Below are positions 8,602 to 17,076 of a DNA stretch of 64,000 bases, in pieces. The stretch is from assembly GCF_002278035.1 (NCBI RefSeq), contig NZ_CP022603.1:1-64000 (forward strand), written 5' to 3'. The notes under the pieces were generated by a model. The model was not told the origin of the DNA. It saw only the letters and a program-made list of their open reading frames with translations, and did not search any database. Positions within the stretch are counted from its first letter, which is position 1. The number at the start of each line of letters is the position of its first letter. Origin of the DNA: Ochrobactrum quorumnocens (GTDB lineage: Bacteria; Pseudomonadota; Alphaproteobacteria; Rhizobiales; Rhizobiaceae). Position numbers and translations under genes: made by a program.

Positions 8602-9714
8602 TTAAACTGTCAGCTTGTGTTCGAAGTCCGTCAGCACTTCGCACCCGTTTTCGGTTACGTGCAGCATGAATTCGAGCCGTACACCGCCAATATCTGGGTC
8701 GAAGGCGGTAGGCTCCACCATCACGACCATATCTTTCTTAAAGGTCTCGGTTTCGTAGCCGACAAGTCGTGGCCATTCATGCACTGATGTGCCGATGGAA
8801 TGACCAGAATGGTGGGCATAACCATAGCCATGTGATGTGATATGCGCCTGCAATTGTTGATCCAATTCACCGATGCTAAGACCAGGACGGACAAGTTCAA
8901 CTGCAAGATCCAGTGCTGATTTTACGGCCTTGAACTGCTTTTCAAACCCGTTACTCACTTTACCTAGCATTGCCGATGCACAGCTGTCGCCCCAATAGCC
9001 TTTAACACGCGGTGCGAGATCGCAGATGAGTGGGTCGCCGGCCGCGATGATCCGGTTTGTTGGCCAGCCCATGAATGCGGATGTCCGTTCTTTGCCGGAG
9101 ATGAAGTCGCCGGTGATCGGCAGGCGTTCACCGGCTCTGCTTTCCATGGAGAGCCTTATATCGGCGAATATCTCCAGCTCGCTGCGGCCTGCCTTGCAGT
9201 ATTCTATAAAGGCGCGTTGTCCGGCGGAAGCGGTTAGTGCTGCCTCATGCAATAACGCGACCTCGGTGACTGTTTTGACCATGCGTTGGCGCTTGAAGGC
9301 ATCATCAATTGAGACATGCTGGTGCGCCTCGATGAGTGGCAGCAGCGACAGTGGAAAACTGCTCTGCTCTATTGCGATTGTTCCGCCGACTCCGAATTTG
9401 GTGAAGAGCGCTCGCACCACTTGGCGATAGTTCGTAAAAATTTCTATCGGCTCTTTGTATGAGAAACCCTCATATTTGAGAATGATTTCAGCCCAGCTTG
9501 GTGTTCCCTCTTCAAGATTGGTAACGACAAGTCCGCATTCGCCATTTTTGCCCACGAGAGCGATGGCAGGCCCACCGGCAAAGGGCGATGGTCCCGCTTC
9601 TATGGAAACGATATGACCTGAGGCATAGGCGATGCCATCAGGGCTGGTAAATAGTCCCCAATCAGCATCGGATGCTTTGATGGCTTCAATCGTCCGTGCG
9701 AGCCTTTCATCCAT
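8602..9714 (-). CDS. M24-family metallopeptidase (Xaa-Pro peptidase/creatinase-like)
   Basis: A 370-residue pita-bread-fold enzyme: N-terminal creatinase-like domain (1-130) and C-terminal catalytic domain. Expected metal ligands are present in order: Asp in ICDLAPRVKGYWGD (two Asp 11 apart), His in HHSGHSIG, Glu in VMVEPTAF and Glu in GVRLEFMLHV. GGGAG lies 6 bases before the start. It is the last gene of the sugar-type ABC operon (10 bp after the permease stop). Peptidases of this type in sugar operons may act on an amide or amidine; the substrate is unknown. Confidence 0.82.
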   Translation of the reverse strand: MDERLARTIEAIKASDADWGLFTSPDGIAYASGHIVSIEAGPSPFAGGPAIALVGKNGECGLVVTNLEEGTPSWAEIILKYEGFSYKEPIEIFTNYRQVVRALFTKFGVGGTIAIEQSSFPLSLLPLIEAHQHVSIDDAFKRQRMVKTVTEVALLHEAALTASAGQRAFIEYCKAGRSELEIFADIRLSMESRAGERLPITGDFISGKERTSAFMGWPTNRIIAAGDPLICDLAPRVKGYWGDSCASAMLGKVSNGFEKQFKAVKSALDLAVELVRPGLSIGELDQQLQAHITSHGYGYAHHSGHSIGTSVHEWPRLVGYETETFKKDMVVMVEPTAFDPDIGGVRLEFMLHVTENGCEVLTDFEHKLTV

Positions 9715-9724
9715 CAGAAACTCC

Positions 9725-10681
9725 CTAGATCAGATTACGGATATGGCGGTCACGACCATAGGCGGCAACCAGAAGCAGGATGAGTATCCCGAGAGCTGAT
9801 TGTACCATGGCGTCTGAAAAGCCCATGCCGATGAGAAATGTGCGCAGTTCCATCAGCATAATTGCGCCCGCAACAGTTCCGACAAAACCACCGCGCCCAC
9901 CGATAAGTGCGGTTCCGCCGATCACAACCGCAGACACTGTCTGGAAGAGATAAGGCGTGCCGACTATAGCACTTGACGAGCCAGTGAAACCGAGCAGAAG
10001 AATGCCAGCAAGGGCAGCAAATATCGCGCTTAGACCAAATGTGATGGCCCAGATTACCACCGGCCGGATCAATGACAGTTCAGCGGCCTTGATGTTTGAC
10101 CCCAATGCATAAAGTTTGCGACCATAAATCGTGCGCTGCAACACAAAGACAGTGCCAATACTGAGCACGAGTGTGAAAGGGATTAGCCACGGAAACGGCA
10201 ATGGTCCGATAGTGCCACCCAAGGACACGAAATCATTGATGAAAGCAGGTGCTGAACCTGTCGGCAATCCGCGGGTCCAGATCTGCACCCCGGCTTGAAC
10301 CATGGTGCCAACGCCAAGCGTGACAATTAGTGGATGGATGGAAAGTGCCGCTGACAACGCTCCCGAAAAGGCACCGATCAGCCCCGCCGATGCCAGCACG
10401 ATAACGCCCGCCACAAGTGGCGGCATTCCATCGCCATAGAGGCTTGCAAAAACGACATTGGCAAAACCGATCACAAAGGGAATGGAAAGATCGATGCCGC
10501 CCAGGATCATCACCAGTGTCTGACCAAGTGCTGCAATTGCTAAAAGTGCAGCCAAAACCAGCATGGCGCGAATGGAAAACAGACTGGCAAAGCCCGGAAT
10601 GAGTGCTGCTCCAAGCAAGAAGATCAGTATGACCCCGATAAAAGCGATTAGGGCGCGATTTGTAGCGAGTGCTTTGATCAT
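9725..10681 (-). CDS. Ribose-type ABC transporter permease
   Basis: This 318-residue inner-membrane protein of the BPD_transp_2 family (RbsC/AraH) has about 8-10 hydrophobic segments and the family segment GGIDLSIPFVIGFANVVFA after the third helix. It overlaps the preceding permease by 4 bp, and the two presumably form a heterodimeric pore fed by the binding protein at 13309. The substrate is probably a monosaccharide or cyclitol. Confidence 0.88.
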   Translation of the reverse strand: MIKALATNRALIAFIGVILIFLLGAALIPGFASLFSIRAMLVLAALLAIAALGQTLVMILGGIDLSIPFVIGFANVVFASLYGDGMPPLVAGVIVLASAGLIGAFSGALSAALSIHPLIVTLGVGTMVQAGVQIWTRGLPTGSAPAFINDFVSLGGTIGPLPFPWLIPFTLVLSIGTVFVLQRTIYGRKLYALGSNIKAAELSLIRPVVIWAITFGLSAIFAALAGILLLGFTGSSSAIVGTPYLFQTVSAVVIGGTALIGGRGGFVGTVAGAIMLMELRTFLIGMGFSDAMVQSALGILILLLVAAYGRDRHIRNLI

Positions 10682-11658
10682 GACTGCGCCACCTTGCGTC
10701 GGAAATAGAGTTTCACTTTTTCACAGTTGAGGCATACGGCCAGAACAAGTACGGCGCCATAAACTGCCTGAAGCACGAAAGTCGAGACGTTGAACGCGGT
10801 CAACATGCTTTGTAGCAGGAAAATGTCCGCGGCACCCAGGAACGCAGCGGTGAGTCCACCAACTCCGCCAGCAAGACTGACGCCACCAAGGGCAACTGCG
10901 GCGATAGCAATCAGCGTGTAGCCGGGGCCGATGATCGGGTCGCCCGAACCAATCAGAGCCGTAAGCGACAATGCTGCAAAGCCTGCAAATAATCCGGCCA
11001 GCACATATGCGAAGAAGCGGACGAGCGGGACATTGATGCCAGCGGTATAGGCTGCACGGTCCTCACTACCAACGGCCATAAGCGTCTCATAAAATGGCAG
11101 GCGTTTGATGCCGATCCATATCAAAACGGCCGTGCCCACTGGCAGAATGGACCATGGTCCAGCCAGGGATGCTAACCATGCAGGCACCGAACCTGATGGC
11201 GAAGGAAGGATGGTTAGCGCCAGCCCGCCAAAGATCAGGTAGGTTCCAAGGGTTGCGACGATCGGCTGGATGCGAATGATCGCTGCTAGAAGGCCGTTCA
11301 GTGCGCCCGCTAAAACGCCAAGTAAAATGGCTGCCGGGATGATGATAAAGGGTGATGAGATGCCGCCTTCTGTAATCAGTATCTGGACCAGAATGACATT
11401 GATCAAACCCATAAGTGGGCCGACGGAGATGTCAATCGAGCCACGACCAGCAAGGAACGGTATGGTGATTGCGAGCGAGGTCAGCAGCAGTGGCGCGGCA
11501 AGCCCCAGCACCGAGCCCCAGTTTGAGGGTGCAAAGCGCACCGGATTGAGCACGATGTTGATGACAAGTAGAATGATGAAGAGGACTGCAGCAAGCCGTG
11601 TCTCTTGACCGCCGGAGAATATGCGCAATAAGCCGTAATTGTTGTCTCGTGCGATCAT
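10678..11658 (-). CDS. Ribose-type ABC transporter permease
   Basis: This is the second BPD_transp_2 permease, 326 residues from the ATG at 11658, which overlaps the stop of the ATPase gene by 4 bp. The frame stays open to 11739, but that extension lies inside the ATPase gene and is not needed. Helices are evident from about residue 19 (RLAAVLFIILLVINIVL). GRGSIDISVGPLMGLINVI is the conserved family segment. It pairs with the permease at 9725. Confidence 0.88.
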   Translation of the reverse strand: MIARDNNYGLLRIFSGGQETRLAAVLFIILLVINIVLNPVRFAPSNWGSVLGLAAPLLLTSLAITIPFLAGRGSIDISVGPLMGLINVILVQILITEGGISSPFIIIPAAILLGVLAGALNGLLAAIIRIQPIVATLGTYLIFGGLALTILPSPSGSVPAWLASLAGPWSILPVGTAVLIWIGIKRLPFYETLMAVGSEDRAAYTAGINVPLVRFFAYVLAGLFAGFAALSLTALIGSGDPIIGPGYTLIAIAAVALGGVSLAGGVGGLTAAFLGAADIFLLQSMLTAFNVSTFVLQAVYGAVLVLAVCLNCEKVKLYFRRKVAQS

Positions 11659-12416
11659 AGCTCCACCTCTTCCTGTCCGAACATGGCTGCAAGAACGCCC
11701 GACATCGACATTTGGGATTTGCCGATGGTTTTCGAACACTCAAAATCGCGGAACACTGAAACACTGTCACAGATTTGCAAGATTTCTTCGATTTCACTCG
11801 ACGAGATGACGAGCGCGATACCTTCTTCGCGGGCGAGCTTGCGAAAGGCTTCGTAGAATTTCATGCGCGTGTTCAGATCAACGCCGCGCGTTGGATCGTT
11901 GAGCAACATCACACGCGGCTGGAGTGCCAGAAGCCGGGCAAGCAGAACTTTCTGCTGATTACCGCCGCTTAATGTAGTGATCGGCGCGTCCATCGCAGGA
12001 TAGCGGATCGACAGAAAGTCGGTATGACGCTGCAACTCTTCTTTCTGTTTACGGCGATTAAGAATGCCAGCCCATGAAAAACGCGGCATGGAAGGCATGC
12101 CGAAATTATCGAGTACGGAAAGCACTGGGAAAATTCCGGTCGCACGACGGTCACGCGGCAGATAAACTACGCCGCGTTTTGCTGCGTCGTGGTGATTGCG
12201 ATAGGCGTTTTTTACGCCAGACCCGGCAACGACTTCCACCGTGGAATGGCGTGGCTGATTGAAGCCCGCAAGCGCCAGCAGGAACTGTTCCTGACCGTGG
12301 CCTTCCAGTCCAGCCAGCCCAGTTATTTCGCCTGCGCGGATCGTACCGGATAAGGCTTTACGCCCCGGAGCAAGAACCAGATTTTCATAGGAAAGAATGA
12401 TCTGCTTACTCGACAT
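11655..12416 (-). CDS. Sugar ABC transporter ATP-binding protein, C-terminal-type half
   Basis: About 253 residues from the ATG at 12416. It corresponds to the second nucleotide-binding domain of RbsA/MglA-type tandem ATPases: the Walker A region is the degenerate GLAGLEGHGQEQFLLAL, while the signature LSGGNQQKVLLARLL and the Walker B region VMLLNDPTRGVD are normal. It starts 11 bp inside the end of the gene for the first half, in another frame, with GAGG 9 bases upstream of ATG. Standard RbsA proteins carry both domains in one chain of about 500 residues, so this is either a split gene or a frameshift. Confidence 0.82.
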   Translation of the reverse strand: MSSKQIILSYENLVLAPGRKALSGTIRAGEITGLAGLEGHGQEQFLLALAGFNQPRHSTVEVVAGSGVKNAYRNHHDAAKRGVVYLPRDRRATGIFPVLSVLDNFGMPSMPRFSWAGILNRRKQKEELQRHTDFLSIRYPAMDAPITTLSGGNQQKVLLARLLALQPRVMLLNDPTRGVDLNTRMKFYEAFRKLAREEGIALVISSSEIEEILQICDSVSVFRDFECSKTIGKSQMSMSGVLAAMFGQEEVEL

Positions 12417-13230
12417 GGAGGTGAGCCTCGGGAGCCATGAGTTCCAAAAGGATCTGGCTGGTGATTTGTTTCCTGTCGAGCGTGTCGACAACATGGCCGC
12501 TCCGCAGCACTGTGACCTGATCGGAAAGGCGTTTAACCTCTTCAAGTCGATGCGAAATGAAGATCACAATATTGCCCGAAGCGGCGTAATCTTCGATGGT
12601 TTCAAAAACGAGATCGCGGTCTGCATAGTCGAGCGCTGCCGTGGCTTCGTCGAGCAGCAGGATCGAGGGACGACTGATGAAGGCGCGCGCAATGACTACG
12701 AGCTGCTGTGCGGCAAGTGAAAGACTGCCGGCCGCGGCATGAAGGTCGATCGGAAAGCGTGCAATTTTTGACAAGACCGCACTTGCGGCCTTCTCGCGCA
12801 CCGATTTATTAACTTGACGGGTGAAGAGCCCATCAAAGCCGAGAAAGATATTCTCGACCACCGAACGATGTGGAGCGATAAGGACTTCCTGAAAAACAGT
12901 GGACAGGCCCAATGCCTTCATATCTGCGGGAGATTTGGCTGAGATATCGTTCTCGTTGAGAACAACGCGACCCAGAGTAGGTGCAACCACTCCTGACAAT
13001 ATCTTGAGCATTGTGCTCTTGCCGGAGCCGTTCTCACCAAGAATCGTATGAACGCCATAGCTGAAATCGACATTAGCACCTGTCAACGCAACGGTTTCAC
13101 CATAACGTTTTTCGATGTTTTTGATTGCCAGTGTTTTAACCGGCGCGTGTGTTACGTCAGGCAAACCGGCAGCGTGGAGCAGCCTGTGTATTCCGGATGT
13201 ACCGGCTAAATTCAGATCAGACTCAGGCAT
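12406..13230 (-). CDS. Sugar ABC transporter ATP-binding protein, N-terminal-type half
   Basis: This 274-residue half matches the first domain of RbsA-like ATPases: canonical Walker A GENGSGKST (65-73), Q-loop TVFQEVLIAPHRSVVENI, the domain-1 signature LSLAAQQLVVIARAF, Walker B ILLLDEATAALD and switch HRLEEV. It ends with TAA at 12406-12408 just where the interdomain linker should be, overlapping the second-half gene by 11 bp. About 30 residues precede the usual N-terminus, so the true start could be internal. With the other half it should form the ATPase of the importer at 8.6-14.5 kb. Confidence 0.82.
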   Translation of the reverse strand: MPESDLNLAGTSGIHRLLHAAGLPDVTHAPVKTLAIKNIEKRYGETVALTGANVDFSYGVHTILGENGSGKSTMLKILSGVVAPTLGRVVLNENDISAKSPADMKALGLSTVFQEVLIAPHRSVVENIFLGFDGLFTRQVNKSVREKAASAVLSKIARFPIDLHAAAGSLSLAAQQLVVIARAFISRPSILLLDEATAALDYADRDLVFETIEDYAASGNIVIFISHRLEEVKRLSDQVTVLRSGHVVDTLDRKQITSQILLELMAPEAHLHVE

Positions 13231-13264
13231 GATAAAATTGCTTTCCGCAGACGATAAGCAAAAC

Positions 13265-13289
13265 CCACTGCCAGCAAGACTGGCAGTGG
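13265..13289 (-). terminator. Intercistronic hairpin between binding-protein and ATPase genes
   Basis: CCACTGCCAG (13265-13274) and CTGGCAGTGG (13280-13289) form a perfect 10-bp stem with a 5-base loop. On the transcribed (minus) strand it is followed by GTTTTGCTT. It lies between the binding-protein stop and the ATPase start, so it probably acts as a leaky terminator or RNA stabiliser that makes the binding protein more abundant, as in many ABC operons. Confidence 0.6.
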
Positions 13290-13308
13290 CTGTGTTTGCG
13301 CAGATGGT

Positions 13309-14511
13309 TTACTTGGCGCAGGAGGCGGGCACTTTTGCGAAATCATAAAGCGGCGTGGCGCTTCCATTCGTAAAATATCCGTTCATCAGTTCTTCTGGGA
13401 ACGGATCCTGTGGCGGGATCGGGAAAATGGCCGCGGAATCCGGCTTCATGCAGTCCTTGTACCAGTTCGGAAGATCGGCCTGTGTCACGGTCGGCATCGG
13501 AGCGATGATCGTGTTGACCCGCGGCTTTTGGCCATCAAGAACTCGCAAAGCGATGCGAAAAGCATTCTGTGCCGCTACGTGCGGTGAAACTTCGCCACCA
13601 TAGAACTTGAATGTGTCCTGATTGGCATTCCAGTAGCCAAGTGCATCGCCGGAGATGGAGCCTGCAATCAATGGCAATGGACGTCCTGCCTGTTGGAAGG
13701 CTTCCGCAATGAAGCGGGCTTCGCTGCCCGTCGACCAGACAGCATCGATTTGTTGTGGCGTGGTGGCAAGCGCTTGAAGTACTGCGGATTTTGTTGTTGT
13801 GCCGGTCCATTCACCGCTCACCTTGCGGGCAATCTTGAGGGTGCCGGCTTCTTCGGCAGCCTTTTCAAGTCCAGCATTTTCCTGCTGGACAAGCGGATGG
13901 CCAGAAATGCCCTCAACCTGAAGGACGGTGCCGCCATCTTTTAGCACTTCAGCAATGCCCTTGCCCATCTGGTAGCCCCAGAGGTTTTGGTTGTGCATGA
14001 CATTGATGGCATTTGGCGTAGTGACGGAACCAGCCGATGTGATGACCGGAATACCTGCCTTATAGGCGTCATCAATTACGGCATTGAGCGCAGTAGAAGA
14101 TCCGGCAATGGTCGTGATGACATTGCAACCCTGCTCGATGAAAGCTCGAATTTGTGAAATCTGTTGCGTGGCGTCGCCATTGGAGTCTGAAACAACGTAC
14201 TCAGACACATCGCCAGCCGCGATTGCACCATTCACGAGGCGCTTGAGTTCATCATTGAAGGTCACACGCCATGGATTACCCATATAGGATTCCGAATGGC
14301 ACCAGCGCCATGGCTTGGCGGGGGCGTTGAAATTGCCATAAGCCGAAGGGCCAACTTCAACCATGTCGGTATAAAGTGCCTGAATTTCGGTTGGAAGTGT
14401 GCCGAGCAGCGTTGCGCGGTCTTGATTTTGTGCCTGTGCGTTTAGCGCCGAAGCCGACAAAATAGCAAGCGTAAGTGCCTTTAGGCCAAGGCCTGAGCGA
14501 ATTCTGGTCAT
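13309..14511 (-). CDS. Sugar ABC transporter substrate-binding protein (RbsB-like)
   Basis: This 400-residue periplasmic protein carries a Sec signal peptide (ALTLAILSASALNAQAQ, cleavage near residue 29-30) and a type-1 binding-protein fold of the ribose/galactose class. Fold segments include NVITTIAGSSTALNAVIDDAYKAGIPV (shown in two parts: NVITTIAGSSTALN, then AYKAGIPVITSAG) and VWSTGSEARFIAEAF. ATG 14511 is used because GGAGGAGAAC precedes it; the frame extends to 14562 without a ribosome site. It is first in the importer operon, downstream of the AGCGCT operators. Confidence 0.87.
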   Translation of the reverse strand: MTRIRSGLGLKALTLAILSASALNAQAQNQDRATLLGTLPTEIQALYTDMVEVGPSAYGNFNAPAKPWRWCHSESYMGNPWRVTFNDELKRLVNGAIAAGDVSEYVVSDSNGDATQQISQIRAFIEQGCNVITTIAGSSTALNAVIDDAYKAGIPVITSAGSVTTPNAINVMHNQNLWGYQMGKGIAEVLKDGGTVLQVEGISGHPLVQQENAGLEKAAEEAGTLKIARKVSGEWTGTTTKSAVLQALATTPQQIDAVWSTGSEARFIAEAFQQAGRPLPLIAGSISGDALGYWNANQDTFKFYGGEVSPHVAAQNAFRIALRVLDGQKPRVNTIIAPMPTVTQADLPNWYKDCMKPDSAAIFPIPPQDPFPEELMNGYFTNGSATPLYDFAKVPASCAK

Positions 14512-14590
14512 GTGTTCTCCTCCAGTGTGAACCTCCCGTTCACTTGTAAAAACTTTATTCACATATGCCGCCTCACGTCAATTAAAAAAT

Positions 14591-14663
14591 GTGAGCGCTA
14601 ATTTTGATGATAGAATTATCGTGCAAATCATGACGATATGTACATTAAAATGTTAGCGCTCAC
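14591..14663. promoter_or_regulatory. Paired LacI-type operators with AGCGCT core
   Basis: GTGAGCGCTAA (14591-14601) and TTAGCGCTCAC (14653-14663) are exact reverse complements, each centred on AGCGCT, with centres 61 bp apart. They lie between the divergent binding-protein (minus) and CoA-transferase (plus) genes. A possible -10 TATAGA (14664-14669) adjoins the second site. The layout fits a LacI/GalR-type repressor controlling one or both directions; the regulator at 7551 is the likely candidate. Confidence 0.65.
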
Positions 14664-14728
14664 TATAGACAATCGAAAAATATTCGATAGGTTCAGCGCA
14701 AATGGATTTCAATAGGGAGGAGGTAGCT

Positions 14729-15922
14729 ATGGGTGTCTTATCAGGTTATCGGGTGCTGGATTGTTCGATTGCTATGGCAGGGCCGTTTGCAGCGCAGCGG
14801 TTGGGTGATCTTGGCGCCGATGTTGTTAAAGTTGAGCCGACAACGGGTGAATGGCAGCGCCATGTGGCTGCAGGCGGAGCGGAAGGCAACAAGGTCAATG
14901 TCTCATTTCTGTCGCTTAACCGTAACAAGCGTTCGCTTGCTGTTGATCTGAAATCCACGGACGGCAAACAGGTTCTTATCGACTTGGTCAAAACGGCTGA
15001 TGTGTTCTTGCAGAACTATCGCCCCGGCGTCGCAAAGCGTCTCGGGGTGGATTACGAGTCGCTCTCCCAGATCAATCCGAAGCTGATCTATGTTTCGATT
15101 TCCGGTTACGGCGAGGATGGCCCTTATGTTCAGCGTCCGGGACAGGATCTGGTTTTACAAGGCATGTCGGGGGCAATGCTTTCGGCAGGCCGCGAAGGCG
15201 AGCCGCCGACTGCTGCCGGGCAATATCTCGTTGATGCTATCACAGCGTATAACGCCTTTGAGGGTGCGCTTGCAGCACTTCTCCATCGCGAACGCACGGG
15301 TGAAGGCCAGTTAGTTCAGGTCAATATGCTGGATGCGATCACCACCATCCAGATGCAGGAGCTTTCGGTTTTCACGGTTGGCGGCAAGCCGCAGACCCGC
15401 TCGGCAGAACCGCACGCGCATGTTTACATCCGCGCGCCTTACGGTGCTTTTGCAACGTCTGATGGTTTCATCATTGTCGCTTTCCCAAAGCTGAAAACGC
15501 TGGGCGAAGTGATCGGCGAAGACAGCTTCCTCACCATGAATGACGAGGTTGATACCTGGGCCCGTCGCGATGAAATCTTTGCCAAAACGCGAGATAAGCT
15601 GAAGGCGAAAACCTCTGCCGAATGGCTGGAACTTTTGCGCGCCGCCGATATCTGGTGTGGCCCTGTTTATGGTTATGCCGATCTCGTTGAGGACGAACAG
15701 ATCAAACATAATGGCACGTTTGTGGAATATGAACATCCCACCGAAGGCAAAGTGAAAACGCCGGGTTTCCCGATCCGTTTTTCCAAAACACCATCGACGG
15801 TTGATCGCGGTGCCCCGATCACCGGACAGGACACGCGCGATATTCTGGCAGAAGCAGGATATGCGCCGGATAAGATCGCGGCGCTTGAGCAGTCCGGCGT
15901 TATCGTTTCAGGAAACATCTGA
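14729..15922 (+). CDS. Family III CoA-transferase (CaiB/BaiF type)
   Basis: A 397-residue enzyme of the interlocked-ring CoA-transferase family. The presumed catalytic Asp is D140 in RPGQDLVLQGMSG, and NRNKRSLAVDLK near residue 65 is a family hallmark. ATG 14729 follows GGGAGGAGG and is preferred to ATG 14702. Such enzymes move CoA between carboxylic acids (formyl-CoA/oxalate, carnitine, 2-methylcitrate types). A crotonase two genes on and an MHS-family carrier suggest activation of an imported acid followed by acyl-CoA conversion. Confidence 0.87.
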   Translation: MGVLSGYRVLDCSIAMAGPFAAQRLGDLGADVVKVEPTTGEWQRHVAAGGAEGNKVNVSFLSLNRNKRSLAVDLKSTDGKQVLIDLVKTADVFLQNYRPGVAKRLGVDYESLSQINPKLIYVSISGYGEDGPYVQRPGQDLVLQGMSGAMLSAGREGEPPTAAGQYLVDAITAYNAFEGALAALLHRERTGEGQLVQVNMLDAITTIQMQELSVFTVGGKPQTRSAEPHAHVYIRAPYGAFATSDGFIIVAFPKLKTLGEVIGEDSFLTMNDEVDTWARRDEIFAKTRDKLKAKTSAEWLELLRAADIWCGPVYGYADLVEDEQIKHNGTFVEYEHPTEGKVKTPGFPIRFSKTPSTVDRGAPITGQDTRDILAEAGYAPDKIAALEQSGVIVSGNI

Positions 15923-15923
15923 A

Positions 15924-17069
15924 ATGCAGGTGATTAAAGCTCTTACCTGGGATCATCCGCGTGGCTATAACGCGCTGGCTGCAGCGGCAAAACTGTCGGA
16001 AACCGCCAATTCAGGCTTGGATATCCATTGGGATAAGCAGCCGCTTGAAGGCTTTGAATCGCACCCGATTGCCGATCTTTGCGCCCGCTATGATCTCGTG
16101 GTTCTCGATCATCCGCATGTAGGAGAGGCCATTTCCGGCAACTGCCTTCTTTCTTTGGAGGATATGTTCGGCGATGAAATCGTTGCAACATTGGCCAGTG
16201 CAAGCATCGGCCCGTCGCTGACGAGCTACCGTTTTGCGGGAAAGCACTGGGCGCTGCCGCTTGATGCCGCTACGCAGGTCATGGCATTGCGGCCCGATCT
16301 TTTGGCCAATGTACCGACGACTTGGGACGAGGTTGTGCGCCTGTCGCGTGAAAGTGGCAATGTTGCGCTTTCGCTCGCTGGTCCCCATGCCTGTCTGTCA
16401 TTCTTGTCCATTGCAGCGGCTCTTGGCGAGCCGCCAGCTGAAGAAGACCCGAATATTCTCGTGTCGGGTGAGATTGGTCGCAAGGTTTACGATCTCATGT
16501 CGGAACTTGCAGCGCGCAGCCCGGCATCGGTCAAGCAGAAGAACCCAATCGGTATTCTTGGCCACATGGCCGAGCATGATGACGTGGCTTTATGCCCCCT
16601 CGTTTACGGCTATGTGAATTATGCTGCTCCGCAAAGCGGTCATCCTCTGGCTTTCCACAACGCACCGCGCGCTCGTGCTGATGGACGCCCGGGTTCGACA
16701 TTAGGCGGTACTGGCATCGGCATTTCGCGCCGTTGTAATGTTACACCAGAACTCAAAGCCCATCTTTTGTGGCTGATGAGCCAGAAAGTGCAGTCCGGTT
16801 TCATTCCAGATCATGAAGGGCAACCTTCGCGCCGCGATGCCTGGCATGACGAGCGCGTGAATGTGCATTGGGGCGATTTTTATCGCAACACGGCAGACAC
16901 GCTCGAGCAAGCCTATGTGCGCCCGCGTCACAACGGATACATCGCCTTTCAGGGCAAAGCGTCAGCGCTTCTGGGTGCAGCTTTTGATGAGCGACGCCCT
17001 GCAATCGATGTGTTGAGCGAACTGCAATCTCTTTATGCGGCTTCGCGTGCAAATGGCGGTGAAAGGTAA
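15924..17069 (+). CDS. Solute-binding-protein-like protein without signal peptide
   Basis: 381 residues starting at ATG 15924, one base after the CoA-transferase stop. The chain resembles extracellular sugar-binding proteins (SBP_bac_1 fold): a DLVVLDHPHVGEA hinge-like segment, WALPLDAATQVMALRPDLL, and VPTTWDEVVRLSRE typical of that family. No signal peptide is present: the N-terminus MQVIKALTWDHPRGYNAL runs straight into the first strand. It may therefore work in the cytoplasm, as a binding or enzyme partner of the CoA-transferase, or the start may be misplaced. No transporter genes accompany it. Confidence 0.7.
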   Translation: MQVIKALTWDHPRGYNALAAAAKLSETANSGLDIHWDKQPLEGFESHPIADLCARYDLVVLDHPHVGEAISGNCLLSLEDMFGDEIVATLASASIGPSLTSYRFAGKHWALPLDAATQVMALRPDLLANVPTTWDEVVRLSRESGNVALSLAGPHACLSFLSIAAALGEPPAEEDPNILVSGEIGRKVYDLMSELAARSPASVKQKNPIGILGHMAEHDDVALCPLVYGYVNYAAPQSGHPLAFHNAPRARADGRPGSTLGGTGIGISRRCNVTPELKAHLLWLMSQKVQSGFIPDHEGQPSRRDAWHDERVNVHWGDFYRNTADTLEQAYVRPRHNGYIAFQGKASALLGAAFDERRPAIDVLSELQSLYAASRANGGER

Positions 17070-17076
17070 GTTTCCC

